64,000 bases of DNA, from positions 248,001 through 312,000 of the forward strand of contig RHLJ01000003.1 in the NCBI GenBank assembly GCA_003712055.1, written 5' to 3'. Under the pieces are notes generated by a model, which was not told the origin of the DNA, did not search any database, and saw only the letters and a program-made list of their open reading frames with translations. This document shows positions 26,186 through 36,041 of this stretch, piece after piece. The stretch is from Balneola sp. (lineage in GTDB: Bacteria; Bacteroidota; Rhodothermia; Balneolales; Balneolaceae). Every line of letters starts with the position of its first letter. Position 1 is the stretch's first letter. The translations under genes were made by a program, and so were the position numbers.

Positions 26186-27237
26186 TCAATCCCCAAAATC
26201 TTACGATTTGTAGCTTCATCCACTTCGCCGCCAGCAAAATCATCAAAGGCTTTTTCGGTTACTTTAATAATATGGGCTTGAATGAATGGAGCTCCTTCTT
26301 CTGCTCCTTGCTCTGGTGATTTGATACAGCATTCCCATTCCATTACCGCCCAGCCGTCATACCCATACTGACTTAATTTGGAGAAAATGGCTGCGAAGTC
26401 AATTTGTCCATCTCCTAGCGAACGGAATCGGCCAGGCCGATCCGCCCATCCCTGATATCCCCCATACACTCCCGATTTACCTGTGGGATTGAACTCGGCA
26501 TCCTTAACGTGGAACATGCGGATGTACTCATGATAAAAGTCGATATGCTGGAGATAATCCAGTTGCTGAAGCACATAATGGCTCGGATCATACAACATCT
26601 TAACCGAACTATGATTTCCGGTAGCTTCCAGGAACCGCTCGAATGTCACGCCATCGTGCAAATCTTCTCCCGGATGAATTTCATAGCATACCTCTACACC
26701 TTCCTCCTTACAATGATCAAGAATTGGCATCCATCGTTTTGCTAATTCTTCAAAAGCATTTTCAACCAGACCAGCCGGGCGTTGTGGCCACGGATACACA
26801 AAGGGCCAGGCCAACGCTCCCGAAAAGCTCGCCATTACATTTATACCAAGATGTTTACTTGCAGTTGCGGCGTACTTCACTTGCTGCTTTGCCCATTCAG
26901 TTCGCTCATTGGGTTTCCCCTGAAGATTGTCGGGAGCAAAGGCATCAAACATGGTATCAAAGGCGGGATGAACAGCTACTAATTGCCCCTGTAAATGCGT
27001 AGAAAGTTCGGAGATTTCCAGCCCTGCTTCATTTACAACACCTTTTATTTCATCGCAATAATCTTTACTGGTTCCGGCTTTTTCAAGATCGATTACCCGA
27101 CCGTCCCAACTTGGAATTTGAACCGCTTTATATCCCAACCCTGCTGCCCATTCACATATGCTTTTTAAATTATTGAAGGGCTCAACGTCATCCATGAATT
27201 GCGCCAAAAAAATTGCTGGTCCTTTGATTGTCTTCAT
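26182..27237 (-). CDS. Sugar phosphate isomerase/epimerase (AP endonuclease 2 fold)
   Basis: A 351-aa TIM-barrel protein of the xylose-isomerase-like family. Metal-site residues can be recognised in VCYEIHPGEDLHDG, MLYDPSHYVLQ, MFHVKDAEF and AVMEWECC. A segment VYGGYQGWADRPGRFRSLGDG follows the typical HVKD. Members isomerise or epimerise sugars or inositol derivatives. The oxidoreductase gene upstream on the same strand (200-bp gap) suggests a shared sugar-catabolic step. No signal peptide, so cytoplasmic. The substrate is undetermined. Confidence 0.88.
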   Translation of the reverse strand: MKTIKGPAIFLAQFMDDVEPFNNLKSICEWAAGLGYKAVQIPSWDGRVIDLEKAGTSKDYCDEIKGVVNEAGLEISELSTHLQGQLVAVHPAFDTMFDAFAPDNLQGKPNERTEWAKQQVKYAATASKHLGINVMASFSGALAWPFVYPWPQRPAGLVENAFEELAKRWMPILDHCKEEGVEVCYEIHPGEDLHDGVTFERFLEATGNHSSVKMLYDPSHYVLQQLDYLQHIDFYHEYIRMFHVKDAEFNPTGKSGVYGGYQGWADRPGRFRSLGDGQIDFAAIFSKLSQYGYDGWAVMEWECCIKSPEQGAEEGAPFIQAHIIKVTEKAFDDFAGGEVDEATNRKILGID

Positions 27238-27312
27238 CTCATTTATCTCCTAAAATTTGTTTCAATACTTTTATTCTACTTCGTCTAATGAAAAATTTAA
27301 AATGTCTAACAT

Positions 27313-27397
27313 TTGCGAGGAGTGAATACGACGAAGCAATCTCAGTATTTAAACATTAACCGGAGATTGCTTCTCCCGACATTCGTCGGGATCGCAA
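27313..27397. repeat. Intergenic palindromic repeat, family D
   Basis: TTGCGA (27313-27318) and GAAGCAATCTC (27333-27343) are mirrored by GAGATTGCTTC (27363-27373) and TCGCAA (27392-27397). Inside the right half, CCCGAC-ATTC-GTCGGG (27375-27390) makes its own hairpin. This GCGAGGAG...GAAGCAATCTC type is a widespread intergenic repeat in Bacteroidota-like genomes. It occupies the gap between the isomerase and oxidoreductase genes. Confidence 0.75.
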
Positions 27398-27436
27398 AGG
27401 TTCTATTTAAATCTTTCATTTTGAATTTTTAATTCA

Positions 27437-28597
27437 TTAGTGTTCTACGTTGATCCAAACATTACCTTTTTCGGTAGATTCTACTATCGCATCTACCATA
27501 CTCATTCCATGAACTCCTTCATCAATCTCGGGATAATCATACACTTCCATATCGTGATTTTCTCCTGCATTATGAGCTCGAACATGCATGGCAAAATTTC
27601 TATAAATGTTCGCGAAAGCTTCTAAATATCCCTCTGGATGACCCGCTGGAGTTCTTGAATTCGCCTGAGCTGCTTCAGATACATAACCTGTTCCGGCTCG
27701 ATATTCTTCAGCAGGTTTGTCCGTCCAGCTAACCAATAATGTATTTGGATCGCGTTGTGTCCAGGTCACTCCTCCTTTCTCACCATACACCCGGACTTTA
27801 ATTGCATTTTCTTCTCCAGCAGAAATTTGAGAAACGGATAATACTCCGGGAATTCCACCTTCAAATTCTAACAGAGCATTTGCGTCATCGTCCAGCAACC
27901 TCCCGGGAACTACTTTTGAAAGCTGGGACAACACTTTTGTAATGTTTAATCCGGACACATACTCAGCCATATTAGCTGCATGTGTACCAATATCCCCATA
28001 GGCTCCACTCTTTCCGGAACGGGAAGGATCTGTTCTCCATGCAGCCTGCTTTTGATCAGAATCTTCCAGTTTTTCAGATAGCCATCCTTGCGGATACTCG
28101 ACAGAAATTTTTCTTACTGCTCCAAATTTTCCGGACTTCACCAATTGCCTGGCCTCTTTCACCATTGGGTAACCTGTATAAGTGTGAGTAAGTGCAAAGG
28201 GCAAACCTGTTTCCTTAACCTTATCACGAATAGCGAAAGCTTCTTCCATATTGAAGCAAAGGGGTTTATCAATGATAACGGGAAAGCCATGATCAAGAGC
28301 CATAATCGCAGGATCTGCGTGAACATGGTTAGGAGTAACAATCGACACAATATCCATTCGTACATCTTCAGGAAGTGCTGCTTCTTTTTCGATCATTTCT
28401 TTATACGAACCATATACCCGAGATGGATCCAGAAACAATTCCTCTCCGGTCTTTTTTGATTTTTCAGGACTACTGCTGAAGGCACCACATACTAACTCAA
28501 TTTGCCCATCCAGGTTTGCTGCAAGTCGGTGTACTGCTCCAATAAAAGCACCTACACCGCCACCTATCATCCCCATTCTCAACTTACGATTATTCAT
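27437..28597 (-). CDS. Gfo/Idh/MocA family oxidoreductase
   Basis: A 386-aa NAD(P)-dependent dehydrogenase. The N-terminal Rossmann fold has MGMIGGGVGAFIGAVHR (about 8-24), and the catalytic Lys lies in the IDKPL motif (the EKP position). C-terminal features include GKSGAYGDIGTHAAN, the usual GDxGxH substrate-site motif, and EGYLEAFANIYRNF. It oxidises or reduces a sugar or cyclitol, probably with the neighbouring isomerase. No Tat or Sec signal, so cytoplasmic. The substrate cannot be assigned. Confidence 0.9.
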   Translation of the reverse strand: MNNRKLRMGMIGGGVGAFIGAVHRLAANLDGQIELVCGAFSSSPEKSKKTGEELFLDPSRVYGSYKEMIEKEAALPEDVRMDIVSIVTPNHVHADPAIMALDHGFPVIIDKPLCFNMEEAFAIRDKVKETGLPFALTHTYTGYPMVKEARQLVKSGKFGAVRKISVEYPQGWLSEKLEDSDQKQAAWRTDPSRSGKSGAYGDIGTHAANMAEYVSGLNITKVLSQLSKVVPGRLLDDDANALLEFEGGIPGVLSVSQISAGEENAIKVRVYGEKGGVTWTQRDPNTLLVSWTDKPAEEYRAGTGYVSEAAQANSRTPAGHPEGYLEAFANIYRNFAMHVRAHNAGENHDMEVYDYPEIDEGVHGMSMVDAIVESTEKGNVWINVEH

Positions 28598-28777
28598 TCC
28601 GATCTAATTCAGGTTTTAGGTTTATCAATTAGGGCGAGCAAGTAATGAAGAAAGACACAATTTTAAAAGCAGAGAATTTTTTTCTTGAGCAGTATTTCTT
28701 CACAAAAGATAATGATGGAGCATTTCTAACCTTTTTCAATTCGAAACGTAGTTGTCCGAATTCATTCATGCTCATTT

Positions 28778-29545
28778 ATGTTAAAGAAAAGCTTACGAAA
28801 AAGAATCCGGTATTTTCTGTTCATCTTTTGGACTGCAGTGGTTATATGGATGTTTTTTCAAATGCAGGCCACGGGTTATGACGACTCAATCCTTCAATCA
28901 AACTCGTCGGTGATGGTTGAAAACTCTTCGGAGTACATTAAGTTTATTCCGGTTTCAGCTTCAGTAAACTCCGGATATTCTAGTGCTTTACTTTTTTATC
29001 CCGGAGCTTTGGTTCAGGCTGAGGCATATGCACCCTATGCAAGACAATTAGCAGAGAAGGGATATCCGGTAATTATTCAGAAGATTCCTTTCCGACTAGC
29101 CTTTACAGAAAAGTTGAAAACATCGGTGTTCGAAAAGACGGTAGAGCTTTTTTCAAGCTATCCTGATTCCGTTAAATGGGTTCTGGCAGGACACTCAAAA
29201 GGTGGAGCTATGGCTTCCGATTTCTCGAGCATTCATCCTGAAGAAATTTCCGGACTCCTGCTCATCGGCACATCACATCCCAGAGAAGTAGATTTGACTA
29301 GCTTAGACATTCCAATTACGAAAGTTTATGGAAGTGAAGATGGCCTGTCATCGGTTAAAGAAGTTGAAGATTTCTCAGTGAATCTTCCTGAGCATACTTC
29401 GTTTGTTTTAGTTGAAGGGGGAAACCACTCTCAGTTTGGCTATTATGGAATACAACTTGGCTCAGGCACCGCCTCCATTTCTCAGGAGAATCAGCAACGT
29501 CAATTGCTCGATGCATCTCTAGAATTACTCTTGAACTTGAATTAA
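28778..29545 (+). CDS. Membrane-anchored alpha/beta hydrolase
   Basis: A 255-aa protein with a basic N-terminus and one membrane anchor (about 12-28), then an alpha/beta-hydrolase fold. Nucleophile S140 lies in AGHSKGG, the acid is D188 in YGSEDGL, and H217 lies in GGNHSQFG. The YPGALVQAEAYAPYA block supplies the oxyanion region. It resembles the alpha/beta-hydrolase_5 type (carboxylic ester or dienelactone-hydrolase relatives). The active domain should face the periplasm. A 78-codon frame at 28645-28881 overlaps its start and is probably not a gene. Confidence 0.85.
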   Translation: MLKKSLRKRIRYFLFIFWTAVVIWMFFQMQATGYDDSILQSNSSVMVENSSEYIKFIPVSASVNSGYSSALLFYPGALVQAEAYAPYARQLAEKGYPVIIQKIPFRLAFTEKLKTSVFEKTVELFSSYPDSVKWVLAGHSKGGAMASDFSSIHPEEISGLLLIGTSHPREVDLTSLDIPITKVYGSEDGLSSVKEVEDFSVNLPEHTSFVLVEGGNHSQFGYYGIQLGSGTASISQENQQRQLLDASLELLLNLN

Positions 29546-29582
29546 ATAGATCATACTCTGCTTGGAGAAACCCAACCTGAGT

Positions 29583-30212
29583 ATGTCAAATCCCTTATTC
29601 AAAAAATTACAGCTCAAAGATGATTATTCAGTGCTTTTGATGAACTCGAACCCGGGCGTTCATCCTCTGTTTGATGGAATTCGCATTGAGTTTTCATCCG
29701 CTGATGATGAGCATTTTGACTCCGTAATTCTCTTCACTAAAAATGAATCTGAGCTCAGAGAATGGATTCCCAAGGCTGCCGATAGACAAAAGAAGGAAGG
29801 CCAGCTGTGGCTTTCTTACCCCAAGAAATCCGGGAGTATTGATACAGACTTAAGCCGTGATAATACCTGGGGAGCGGTAAAGGCATTTGGACTTGAACCA
29901 GTAAGGTTAATCTCTCTGGATGAAGATTGGTCAAGTATGAGGCTGGTCAGCAAAGCTGGCCGGAAAACACCTTCAAAATTTGGACAAGACCCACCTGGAG
30001 TAGACCGAAAAACCAAAACGGTTATTCCTCCCGAAGACCTTGCCAAAGCACTTGAAGTAAATCCCGAGGCAAAGGCCTTTTTTGAATCAATAGCTTACAC
30101 CCATAAACGCGAATATGTGGCCTGGATTTATGAGGCCAAAAAAGAAGAAACCCGACAACGCCGGATCGCAAAAACCATTGAGCTACTAACAGAAGGCAAA
30201 AAGACCCGGTAA
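29583..30212 (+). CDS. YdeI/OmdA-like protein with DUF3052-like N-terminus
   Basis: A 209-aa cytoplasmic protein from the ATG at 29583; a TTG at 29562 would add seven residues. The N-terminal half (about 10-120) includes SVILFTKNESELREWIPKA and GQLWLSYPKKSG, as in DUF3052-type proteins. The C-terminal 60 residues match the YdeI/OmpD-associated (bacteriocin-protection) family: PPEDLAKALEVNPEAKAFFE and the basic helix IYEAKKEETRQRRIAKTIELL broken by a turn. The biochemical function is not established. Confidence 0.8.
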   Translation: MSNPLFKKLQLKDDYSVLLMNSNPGVHPLFDGIRIEFSSADDEHFDSVILFTKNESELREWIPKAADRQKKEGQLWLSYPKKSGSIDTDLSRDNTWGAVKAFGLEPVRLISLDEDWSSMRLVSKAGRKTPSKFGQDPPGVDRKTKTVIPPEDLAKALEVNPEAKAFFESIAYTHKREYVAWIYEAKKEETRQRRIAKTIELLTEGKKTR

Positions 30213-30283
30213 TCCCAAAACCAACCTGCCTATACCTTAGATTTTAGGCTTTCGAACACATTTTAGATCTTAGAGAAAAAAAT

Positions 30284-30955
30284 ATGGAAAGCATACGACC
30301 CGGTACCTATCAATTTCTATCTGAGTTAAAAGAGAACAATAACCGCGAGTGGTTTACCGAGAACAAGCCTCAATACCAACAAGCGCATGCGAATATTGCT
30401 AATTTCCTGGAAGGGCTTATTGATGAGATGAAAAAGATAGATAACATTGAAAATGAGTCTGGAAAAAAATCGATGTTCAGGATTTATCGGGATGTGCGTT
30501 TTTCGAAAGATAAATCTCCCTATAAAACTCACCTGGCTGGTTTTCTTAAACGATCGACCAAATGGTTGAGGGGAGGATATTATATCCATTTCACTCCCGG
30601 AGGTACTTTTGTGGGATGCGGGTTTTGGCAACCGAATAAGGACGATTTAAAATTAATTAGAGAAGAGCTAGCCCACGACGCTCAACCGCTGCGATCTATC
30701 ATGGAGGAAACCACCTTTAAACAAACATTTGGGGAGCTTAAAGGAGATACCGTTGCTACAGCGCCAAGAGGCTATGATAAAGATCACCTAAATATCGACT
30801 TAATTCGATATAAGTCGTTTTATTTTGAGCACAAGTTCACTGATGAAGAAGTGTTTTCTGAAGATTTTGTTTACGAAGTTACCAAGACCTATCTCACAGT
30901 TCGACCTTTCTTTGACTATATGAGTGAGGTATTAACAAGACATTATGAGGAATAA
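30284..30955 (+). CDS. DUF2461 (TIGR02453) family protein
   Basis: A 223-aa protein fitting the DUF2461 pattern from end to end: FLSELKENNNREWFTENKP at the start, the central FRIYRDVRFSKDKSPYKTH, GGYYIHFTPGG, then APRGYDKDH and the closing TVRPFFDYM. The family is widespread in Bacteroidota and has no assigned activity. No signal peptide. It ends 8 bp from the end of the converging secreted-protein operon. Confidence 0.9.
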   Translation: MESIRPGTYQFLSELKENNNREWFTENKPQYQQAHANIANFLEGLIDEMKKIDNIENESGKKSMFRIYRDVRFSKDKSPYKTHLAGFLKRSTKWLRGGYYIHFTPGGTFVGCGFWQPNKDDLKLIREELAHDAQPLRSIMEETTFKQTFGELKGDTVATAPRGYDKDHLNIDLIRYKSFYFEHKFTDEEVFSEDFVYEVTKTYLTVRPFFDYMSEVLTRHYEE

Positions 30956-30962
30956 GCTACTC

Positions 30963-32978
30963 CTACTTAATCAAGGTTAATTTTCTGGTAAATACTTGTC
31001 CGGCAACTTCAAGACGGTATATGTAAATCCCACTTGAAAGACTACCTGCGTCAAATTGAACAGAGTGTATCCCGGCATTATAATTTTGATCTGAAATCAG
31101 AGTCTGAACTTTTCTTCCTGTGATGTCAAGTACTTCCAGTGTTACTGCGCCTGATCTGGAAAGACTAAACTCAATGTTGGTAGTTGGGTTAAACGGGTTT
31201 GGGTAGTTTTGAGATAGAGATATTTCGGTTGGTACTACCTGAGGACCATCTTCTTCTGAGTTAGTTAGGAACATGGATTGTCCATAATCACTTTCATAAA
31301 TGGCCTTTGCTTGCTCAACTTTTACAAATAATTCCTCTTCCGTGGCGGCAAAAACTAAAGCTGTTATGAAATACATACTTGAATTTACTTTCAATTCAAT
31401 GGGACCTGTTCCAAAGATTACAAACGGTTCGTCGTTTTGCGGGCCCGGTACTATAAACCTGTTTGAAAGTTGATTCTCATAAATCTGATTGAACAACCAT
31501 GTATCATCCCTCAAATTATTACCTGACTCAAAAAAAGGACGTGTATCTACATCAAAAAAAGATATGTCGCGATTCTCTGACTCTAACATATCCAACTCAC
31601 CAAAATTTGGCTCTCCCTTAGTTGGTATCCCATCTGCCTCACCTTCATCCGGTCCCGGATAATTTTCATCTGTTGGACCCAAGCCATCACGACCAACATC
31701 ATCTTGCAGTGGTTCATCAGAGTCTTGTACGCCGTTCTTATTCAAATCATCATAGGCAATCCAATCCATATCTTCATCTCCTGTCCACCAACGCTCATTC
31801 CTATATGCAGGAAACTCATCCAAATCAATGTGAAGCTGGTTAAAGCGCTCCATATTGTAGTTTTGATTCAAATATGTATCGATAGCAGATTTCCCAACCA
31901 AATATTCACCAGGGTCATTAAACTTGGATTCATCTATGATCCCGTCATTGTCATCATCGATACCATTACTCTCATCTAAGGAATGCTCAAGAAGCAAAAT
32001 TCCTACTACACCCAGATCATAACTCTGTCCGTATGTACTAATACCTAATCCGTCATCATCCTTCAAAATTATCAGATTTTCCTCTTCAATCAGTTCTATA
32101 TCATCATCATTTTCTTCATTGCCTAATCCCACATCAACGATTTGAGCAGTCCACACCTCCTTCAAATCTTTCTCACTAACATTAGTTGTTCGATAATGTG
32201 TAAACAACATATCCTTAGCAATTTGGTCAGCAAACTGGAACGTTCTTACCTCTGTTTGAATACCTAATCCACCTATTGTTGAATCACTTGGAATTGGATA
32301 ATATACTCCAAGTTCACTATGAGGTCCATCCGTCTCTAAGCCAAACAAGTATTCATAATCAGAAAGGTCATCCATTACATAAAAAGTCTCCTGAGCCCCA
32401 TTCACTATTCCTTTACCGCGATATCCGTTCCAAACTCCTTCCCATCCTGAATCTGTTTGATCTAATCGATCTGGCCAAAATGTTGGCCAGGAACTTTTAT
32501 CCGTAGATGTTGCAGGTATTGGATTAGGTGTTAAAGTAGTTGGGTCTAATCGATTTGGATTATGGAACCCATTCAATGGCGTCCAGGCCCACAAATTTCC
32601 ATTATATGGGCTAATTCGTTTTCCAAATTCCTTGTAATTAATAATTACAGGTGTAAGTGTGGTATCAGTTGCTCCTTCTCCAAAATAAGCTTCCCATTTT
32701 GCTCTTTCTCCGGGAACCCTGCCAGCTATAATGAAACCCATTCCATCTATATGCTTACTCCCACCATCTGGCCAAAACCCCCAGGGGAAATCTCCCCACC
32801 TGGAATGTTCCCCATGATTGCGGAAATTAGTAGAAATTTCATTTCCATATAAAACACCACGAGCTTGATTCTCCCAAGCTCCCCGATACTCTGGTGGTAT
32901 GGATGACTGAGCAAATATTGAAAAAGAAACACCAAACAGAAATAGGCTGGCAAATACTATAGGCTTAAAAAATATCAT
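30963..32978 (-). CDS. Secreted protein with T9SS sorting domain (paralog 2)
   Basis: A 671-aa exported protein (signal peptide ending SIFAQSS, about 23). It starts with EYRGAWENQARGVLYGNE and NFRNHGEHSRWGD, has a calcium-loop-like acidic segment SNGIDDDNDGIIDESKFN, then EDMDWIAYDDLNKNGVQDSD, and ends in a type A T9SS sorting domain (SQNYPNPFNPTTNIEFSLS, GIYIYRLEV). It is a near full-length paralog of the adjacent upstream gene, one base away, so both are products of a tandem duplication in one operon. I do not recognise an enzymatic family; a surface structural or binding role is likely. Confidence 0.85.
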   Translation of the reverse strand: MIFFKPIVFASLFLFGVSFSIFAQSSIPPEYRGAWENQARGVLYGNEISTNFRNHGEHSRWGDFPWGFWPDGGSKHIDGMGFIIAGRVPGERAKWEAYFGEGATDTTLTPVIINYKEFGKRISPYNGNLWAWTPLNGFHNPNRLDPTTLTPNPIPATSTDKSSWPTFWPDRLDQTDSGWEGVWNGYRGKGIVNGAQETFYVMDDLSDYEYLFGLETDGPHSELGVYYPIPSDSTIGGLGIQTEVRTFQFADQIAKDMLFTHYRTTNVSEKDLKEVWTAQIVDVGLGNEENDDDIELIEEENLIILKDDDGLGISTYGQSYDLGVVGILLLEHSLDESNGIDDDNDGIIDESKFNDPGEYLVGKSAIDTYLNQNYNMERFNQLHIDLDEFPAYRNERWWTGDEDMDWIAYDDLNKNGVQDSDEPLQDDVGRDGLGPTDENYPGPDEGEADGIPTKGEPNFGELDMLESENRDISFFDVDTRPFFESGNNLRDDTWLFNQIYENQLSNRFIVPGPQNDEPFVIFGTGPIELKVNSSMYFITALVFAATEEELFVKVEQAKAIYESDYGQSMFLTNSEEDGPQVVPTEISLSQNYPNPFNPTTNIEFSLSRSGAVTLEVLDITGRKVQTLISDQNYNAGIHSVQFDAGSLSSGIYIYRLEVAGQVFTRKLTLIK

Positions 32979-32979
32979 C

Positions 32980-35046
32980 TTATTTGATTAGCATCATTTT
33001 CTTTGTTTGAATAAACCTACCAATTTTTAACTGGTAAAAATATATCCCACTTGATAAACCGGATGCATCAAAATTTATGCTATGGCTTCCGGCACTATAG
33101 TTTTGCCCAGAAATCAATCGGCTTACCTCTCTCCCCATTACATCATATACAGCCAAGTTCACACTAGCTGTAGTATTCAGACTAAACTCAATGTTGGTAG
33201 TTGGGTTAAATGGGTTGGGATAGTTTTGAGAAAGAGATATTTCGGTTGGTACTACTTGAGAACCATCTTCTTCTGAATTGGTAAGAAATATGGATTGTCC
33301 ATAATCACTCTCATAAATAGCTAAGATTTGCTCCCTTTTCTTGAAAAGCTCCGTACTGTCTTCAGCAAAAAATAGTGCCGTTATAAAGTAAGAACTGGAA
33401 TTTACCGGAAGCTCAAATGGACCAACTCCCATAATTACCATTGGCTCATCTGAAACTATTGTGCCTGGCATTACAAAATCAGGATTGGAAATCTGTGAGT
33501 TAAAAATCCGATCAAACATCCATGTATCGTCTCTTAGATTATTTCCGCTTTCATAGTAGGGGCGAGTGTTCAGATCATAAACCGTTAAGTCTCCATTCTC
33601 CGCTTCAAGCATATCCAATTCTCCAAAATTAGGTTCTCCTTGGGTTGGAATGCCATCGGCTTCGCCTTCATCAGGGCCCATATAATTCTCATTTCCAGGA
33701 CCAATCCCATCTCTTCCTACATCATCAATCAATTCTTCCCCTAAATCCGGTTCATATATTCCATTTTCGTTCCAATCTTCGAAAGGAACCCAATCAAGAT
33801 CTTCATCACCTGTCCACCATGATCCGAATTGATAGGCTGGAAATTCGTCAAGAGGGATAAAAACATTATCAAATCGGTCTCGATTGTAATTAGCATTTAA
33901 GTACGCCTCAATAGCAGTCTGACCCTCAATAAGTTCCCCTGGGCCATTAAACTTGGATTCATCTATTATCCCATCATTGTCATCGTCAATACCATTAGTC
34001 TCATCTAAAGAGTGCTCAAGCAGCATAAAACCAACATACCCTAAATCATATGTATCACTGCCGACCTGAGTAGGTTCGCCAACACCATCACTATCCCATA
34101 ACATGATCATATTGTGCTCAGGAAATAACTGTGCATTGTCGTCATCTTCTTCAACACCTAACCCACTTTCAAGAAGTATGGAAGTCCAGACTTCTTCAAG
34201 ATCTTTTTCGCTTACATTAGTCATGCGATAATGTGTGAATAACATATCCTTTCCAATTCCATCATTAAATTGAAAAGTCCTTACTTCTGTTTGAATCCCA
34301 AGCCCCCCCATTGATGAATCAGAGGGGGAAGGTTGGTATACTCCAAAAGTACTATGGGGGCCTTCGACCTCCTGACCAAATGAATATTCGTGGTCTGAAA
34401 AATCATCCATCACATAAAAAGTCTCCTGGTTCCCGGTAGCGAGACCTTTGCCTCTAAATCCATTCCAGCTTCCTGGCCACCCGGCATCTGTAGTCTCGCT
34501 TAGTCGATCCGGCCATGAATTAGGCCAGGAAGTATTGTCATCAGAAGTTGCCGGAACAGGGCTGGCTGAAAAAGTAATTGGGTCTACTCTGGAAATATTA
34601 TGAAACCCGTTTAGCGGTAGCCACCCCCAAATATTACTTGAATATGGGCTTACTCGTATCCCTGCAGCCTTATAGTTAATAATTACAGGATTAAGTGTGG
34701 TATCTCGAGCACCCTCGCCATAATAATACGACCATTTTGCTTGCTCACCCACTACTTTTGCTGCTACAATAAATCCAACTCCATCAATGTGCCTGCCACC
34801 ACCACCAGTACAGGTAGGATCAAATCTATCACAAGTTAGGTTTGGCCATATCCCCCAGGGCAAATCTCCCCACCTGGAATGTTCTCCATGATTGCGAAAA
34901 TTAGTTTGGATAGCATTGCCTTCCAATATCCCACGAGCAATCATCTCCTGAGTGCCACGGTATTCATCTATCGAAACCCTGGATTGACCGATTGCCGTTT
35001 GGGATATAAAAAAAAGGCATACACTAAAGAGAGCAATATTTTTCAT
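32980..35046 (-). CDS. Secreted protein with T9SS sorting domain (paralog 1)
   Basis: A 688-aa exported protein, first gene of the pair. The signal peptide ends near IGQSR (about 21). It shares with its downstream paralog the NFRNHGEHSRWGD opening, the ETFYVMDDFSDHEY block, the acidic TNGIDDDNDGIIDESKFNG loop, the GEADGIPTQGEPNFGELDML segment and the NYPNPFNPTT sorting domain with GIYFYQLKI. It has a short insert near residue 75 (WPNLTCDRFDPTCTGGGG) with a Cys pair absent from the paralog. T9SS export to the surface is expected. The function is unknown. Confidence 0.85.
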   Translation of the reverse strand: MKNIALFSVCLFFISQTAIGQSRVSIDEYRGTQEMIARGILEGNAIQTNFRNHGEHSRWGDLPWGIWPNLTCDRFDPTCTGGGGRHIDGVGFIVAAKVVGEQAKWSYYYGEGARDTTLNPVIINYKAAGIRVSPYSSNIWGWLPLNGFHNISRVDPITFSASPVPATSDDNTSWPNSWPDRLSETTDAGWPGSWNGFRGKGLATGNQETFYVMDDFSDHEYSFGQEVEGPHSTFGVYQPSPSDSSMGGLGIQTEVRTFQFNDGIGKDMLFTHYRMTNVSEKDLEEVWTSILLESGLGVEEDDDNAQLFPEHNMIMLWDSDGVGEPTQVGSDTYDLGYVGFMLLEHSLDETNGIDDDNDGIIDESKFNGPGELIEGQTAIEAYLNANYNRDRFDNVFIPLDEFPAYQFGSWWTGDEDLDWVPFEDWNENGIYEPDLGEELIDDVGRDGIGPGNENYMGPDEGEADGIPTQGEPNFGELDMLEAENGDLTVYDLNTRPYYESGNNLRDDTWMFDRIFNSQISNPDFVMPGTIVSDEPMVIMGVGPFELPVNSSSYFITALFFAEDSTELFKKREQILAIYESDYGQSIFLTNSEEDGSQVVPTEISLSQNYPNPFNPTTNIEFSLNTTASVNLAVYDVMGREVSRLISGQNYSAGSHSINFDASGLSSGIYFYQLKIGRFIQTKKMMLIK

Positions 35047-35110
35047 TGACCGAATAGGTTAATTAGTAAACAGGGTATTGATTTTCTATCTCCTTAGCAA
35101 CAAAGTTCCA

Positions 35111-35953
35111 TTAACTATCGACTACCGATTCACTATACTCCCAAAGTTTTTCCGCGTACTTTTTATTCCGGGCTATTTTTGAAGGGGTGGTGACTTTGCT
35201 GTTTTTGAAATACGCACCGTTTACTTCTTCTACTTCATCTGATGTTGCCAGATATATGGTGGTCTCTGCTCCCTGGCGGTTTGATTTCATAAAAGGCCCA
35301 CACATTTTCCAGAAAAGCTTGAACACACCGGAGCCATTATTCCCAAAATTAGAACGAATCACTCCGGGGTGGAGGCAGTTAACTGTTACATTGGTTTCTT
35401 TAAGCCTGTCAGCTAATCCTACCGTGAACAGGATATTGTACAGTTTAGAATTTCCATACGCTGTCCAGTTACTGTATCCATCTTTTAGCTGAATGTTATC
35501 TGGATCAAAACGCCCTCCTTTATGTGCATCTGAAGCCACATTAATAATCCGGGCTCTTTCTGCTGCTTTTAAATGATCTAGCAGGAGGTTGGTAAATAGG
35601 AAATATCCAATATGATTTACTGCAAAGGTATACTCTAAACCATCAACGGTTTCCTGGTACTTAGCTGACACCAGACCATGATTATTGATCAGCATGTCGA
35701 TGGTTTGATATGTTGACTTAATTTTTTCTGCAGCACTTCGAATCTCAGATTGAATGGAGAAATCACAAAGAATGATTTCCATACCTCCACCATGCACTTC
35801 TTCCTGGATTTTTCGTTTAGCTGCTTCTGCCTTGTCTTCATTTCGGCAAACCATGACAACAAAAGCCCCTCTTTTTACTAGTTCTTTTGTGGTTTCGAAA
35901 CCAATTCCTGAATTAGCTCCTGTTACTACGCATAGTTTATTATTTAAATCCAT
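35111..35953 (-). CDS. Short-chain dehydrogenase/reductase
   Basis: A 280-aa SDR. From the ATG at 35953 it starts MDLNNKLCVVTGANSGIG, with the cofactor motif TGANSGIG at 11-18, NNHG at 90-93, and the catalytic triad S141, Y166, K170 (YGNSK). The sequence pattern (VNCLHPGVIRSNFG, KSNRQGAETTIYLATS) is that of the retinol-dehydrogenase-like SDR group. A longer frame to 36013 adds 20 residues into the divergent promoter region and is unlikely. The substrate is unknown; cytoplasmic. Confidence 0.9.
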   Translation of the reverse strand: MDLNNKLCVVTGANSGIGFETTKELVKRGAFVVMVCRNEDKAEAAKRKIQEEVHGGGMEIILCDFSIQSEIRSAAEKIKSTYQTIDMLINNHGLVSAKYQETVDGLEYTFAVNHIGYFLFTNLLLDHLKAAERARIINVASDAHKGGRFDPDNIQLKDGYSNWTAYGNSKLYNILFTVGLADRLKETNVTVNCLHPGVIRSNFGNNGSGVFKLFWKMCGPFMKSNRQGAETTIYLATSDEVEEVNGAYFKNSKVTTPSKIARNKKYAEKLWEYSESVVDS

Positions 35954-36041
35954 AATCGAAATGGTTAGATCGTTGATCTTGTTAACATACTCGAACACAC
36001 AAAAGGTTCGCAATGTGTATCTTTGACGAAAAATATTCAGA

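Noticed and set aside
28645-28881. 78-codon frame ahead of the alpha/beta hydrolase
   Set aside because: It overlaps the hydrolase start by about 100 bp, has no family pattern, and the hydrolase itself has a full signal anchor from 28778.
35954-36013. Longer start for the SDR at 36013
   Set aside because: The SDR cofactor motif stands at the usual distance from the ATG at 35953; the extra 20 residues fit no SDR pattern.
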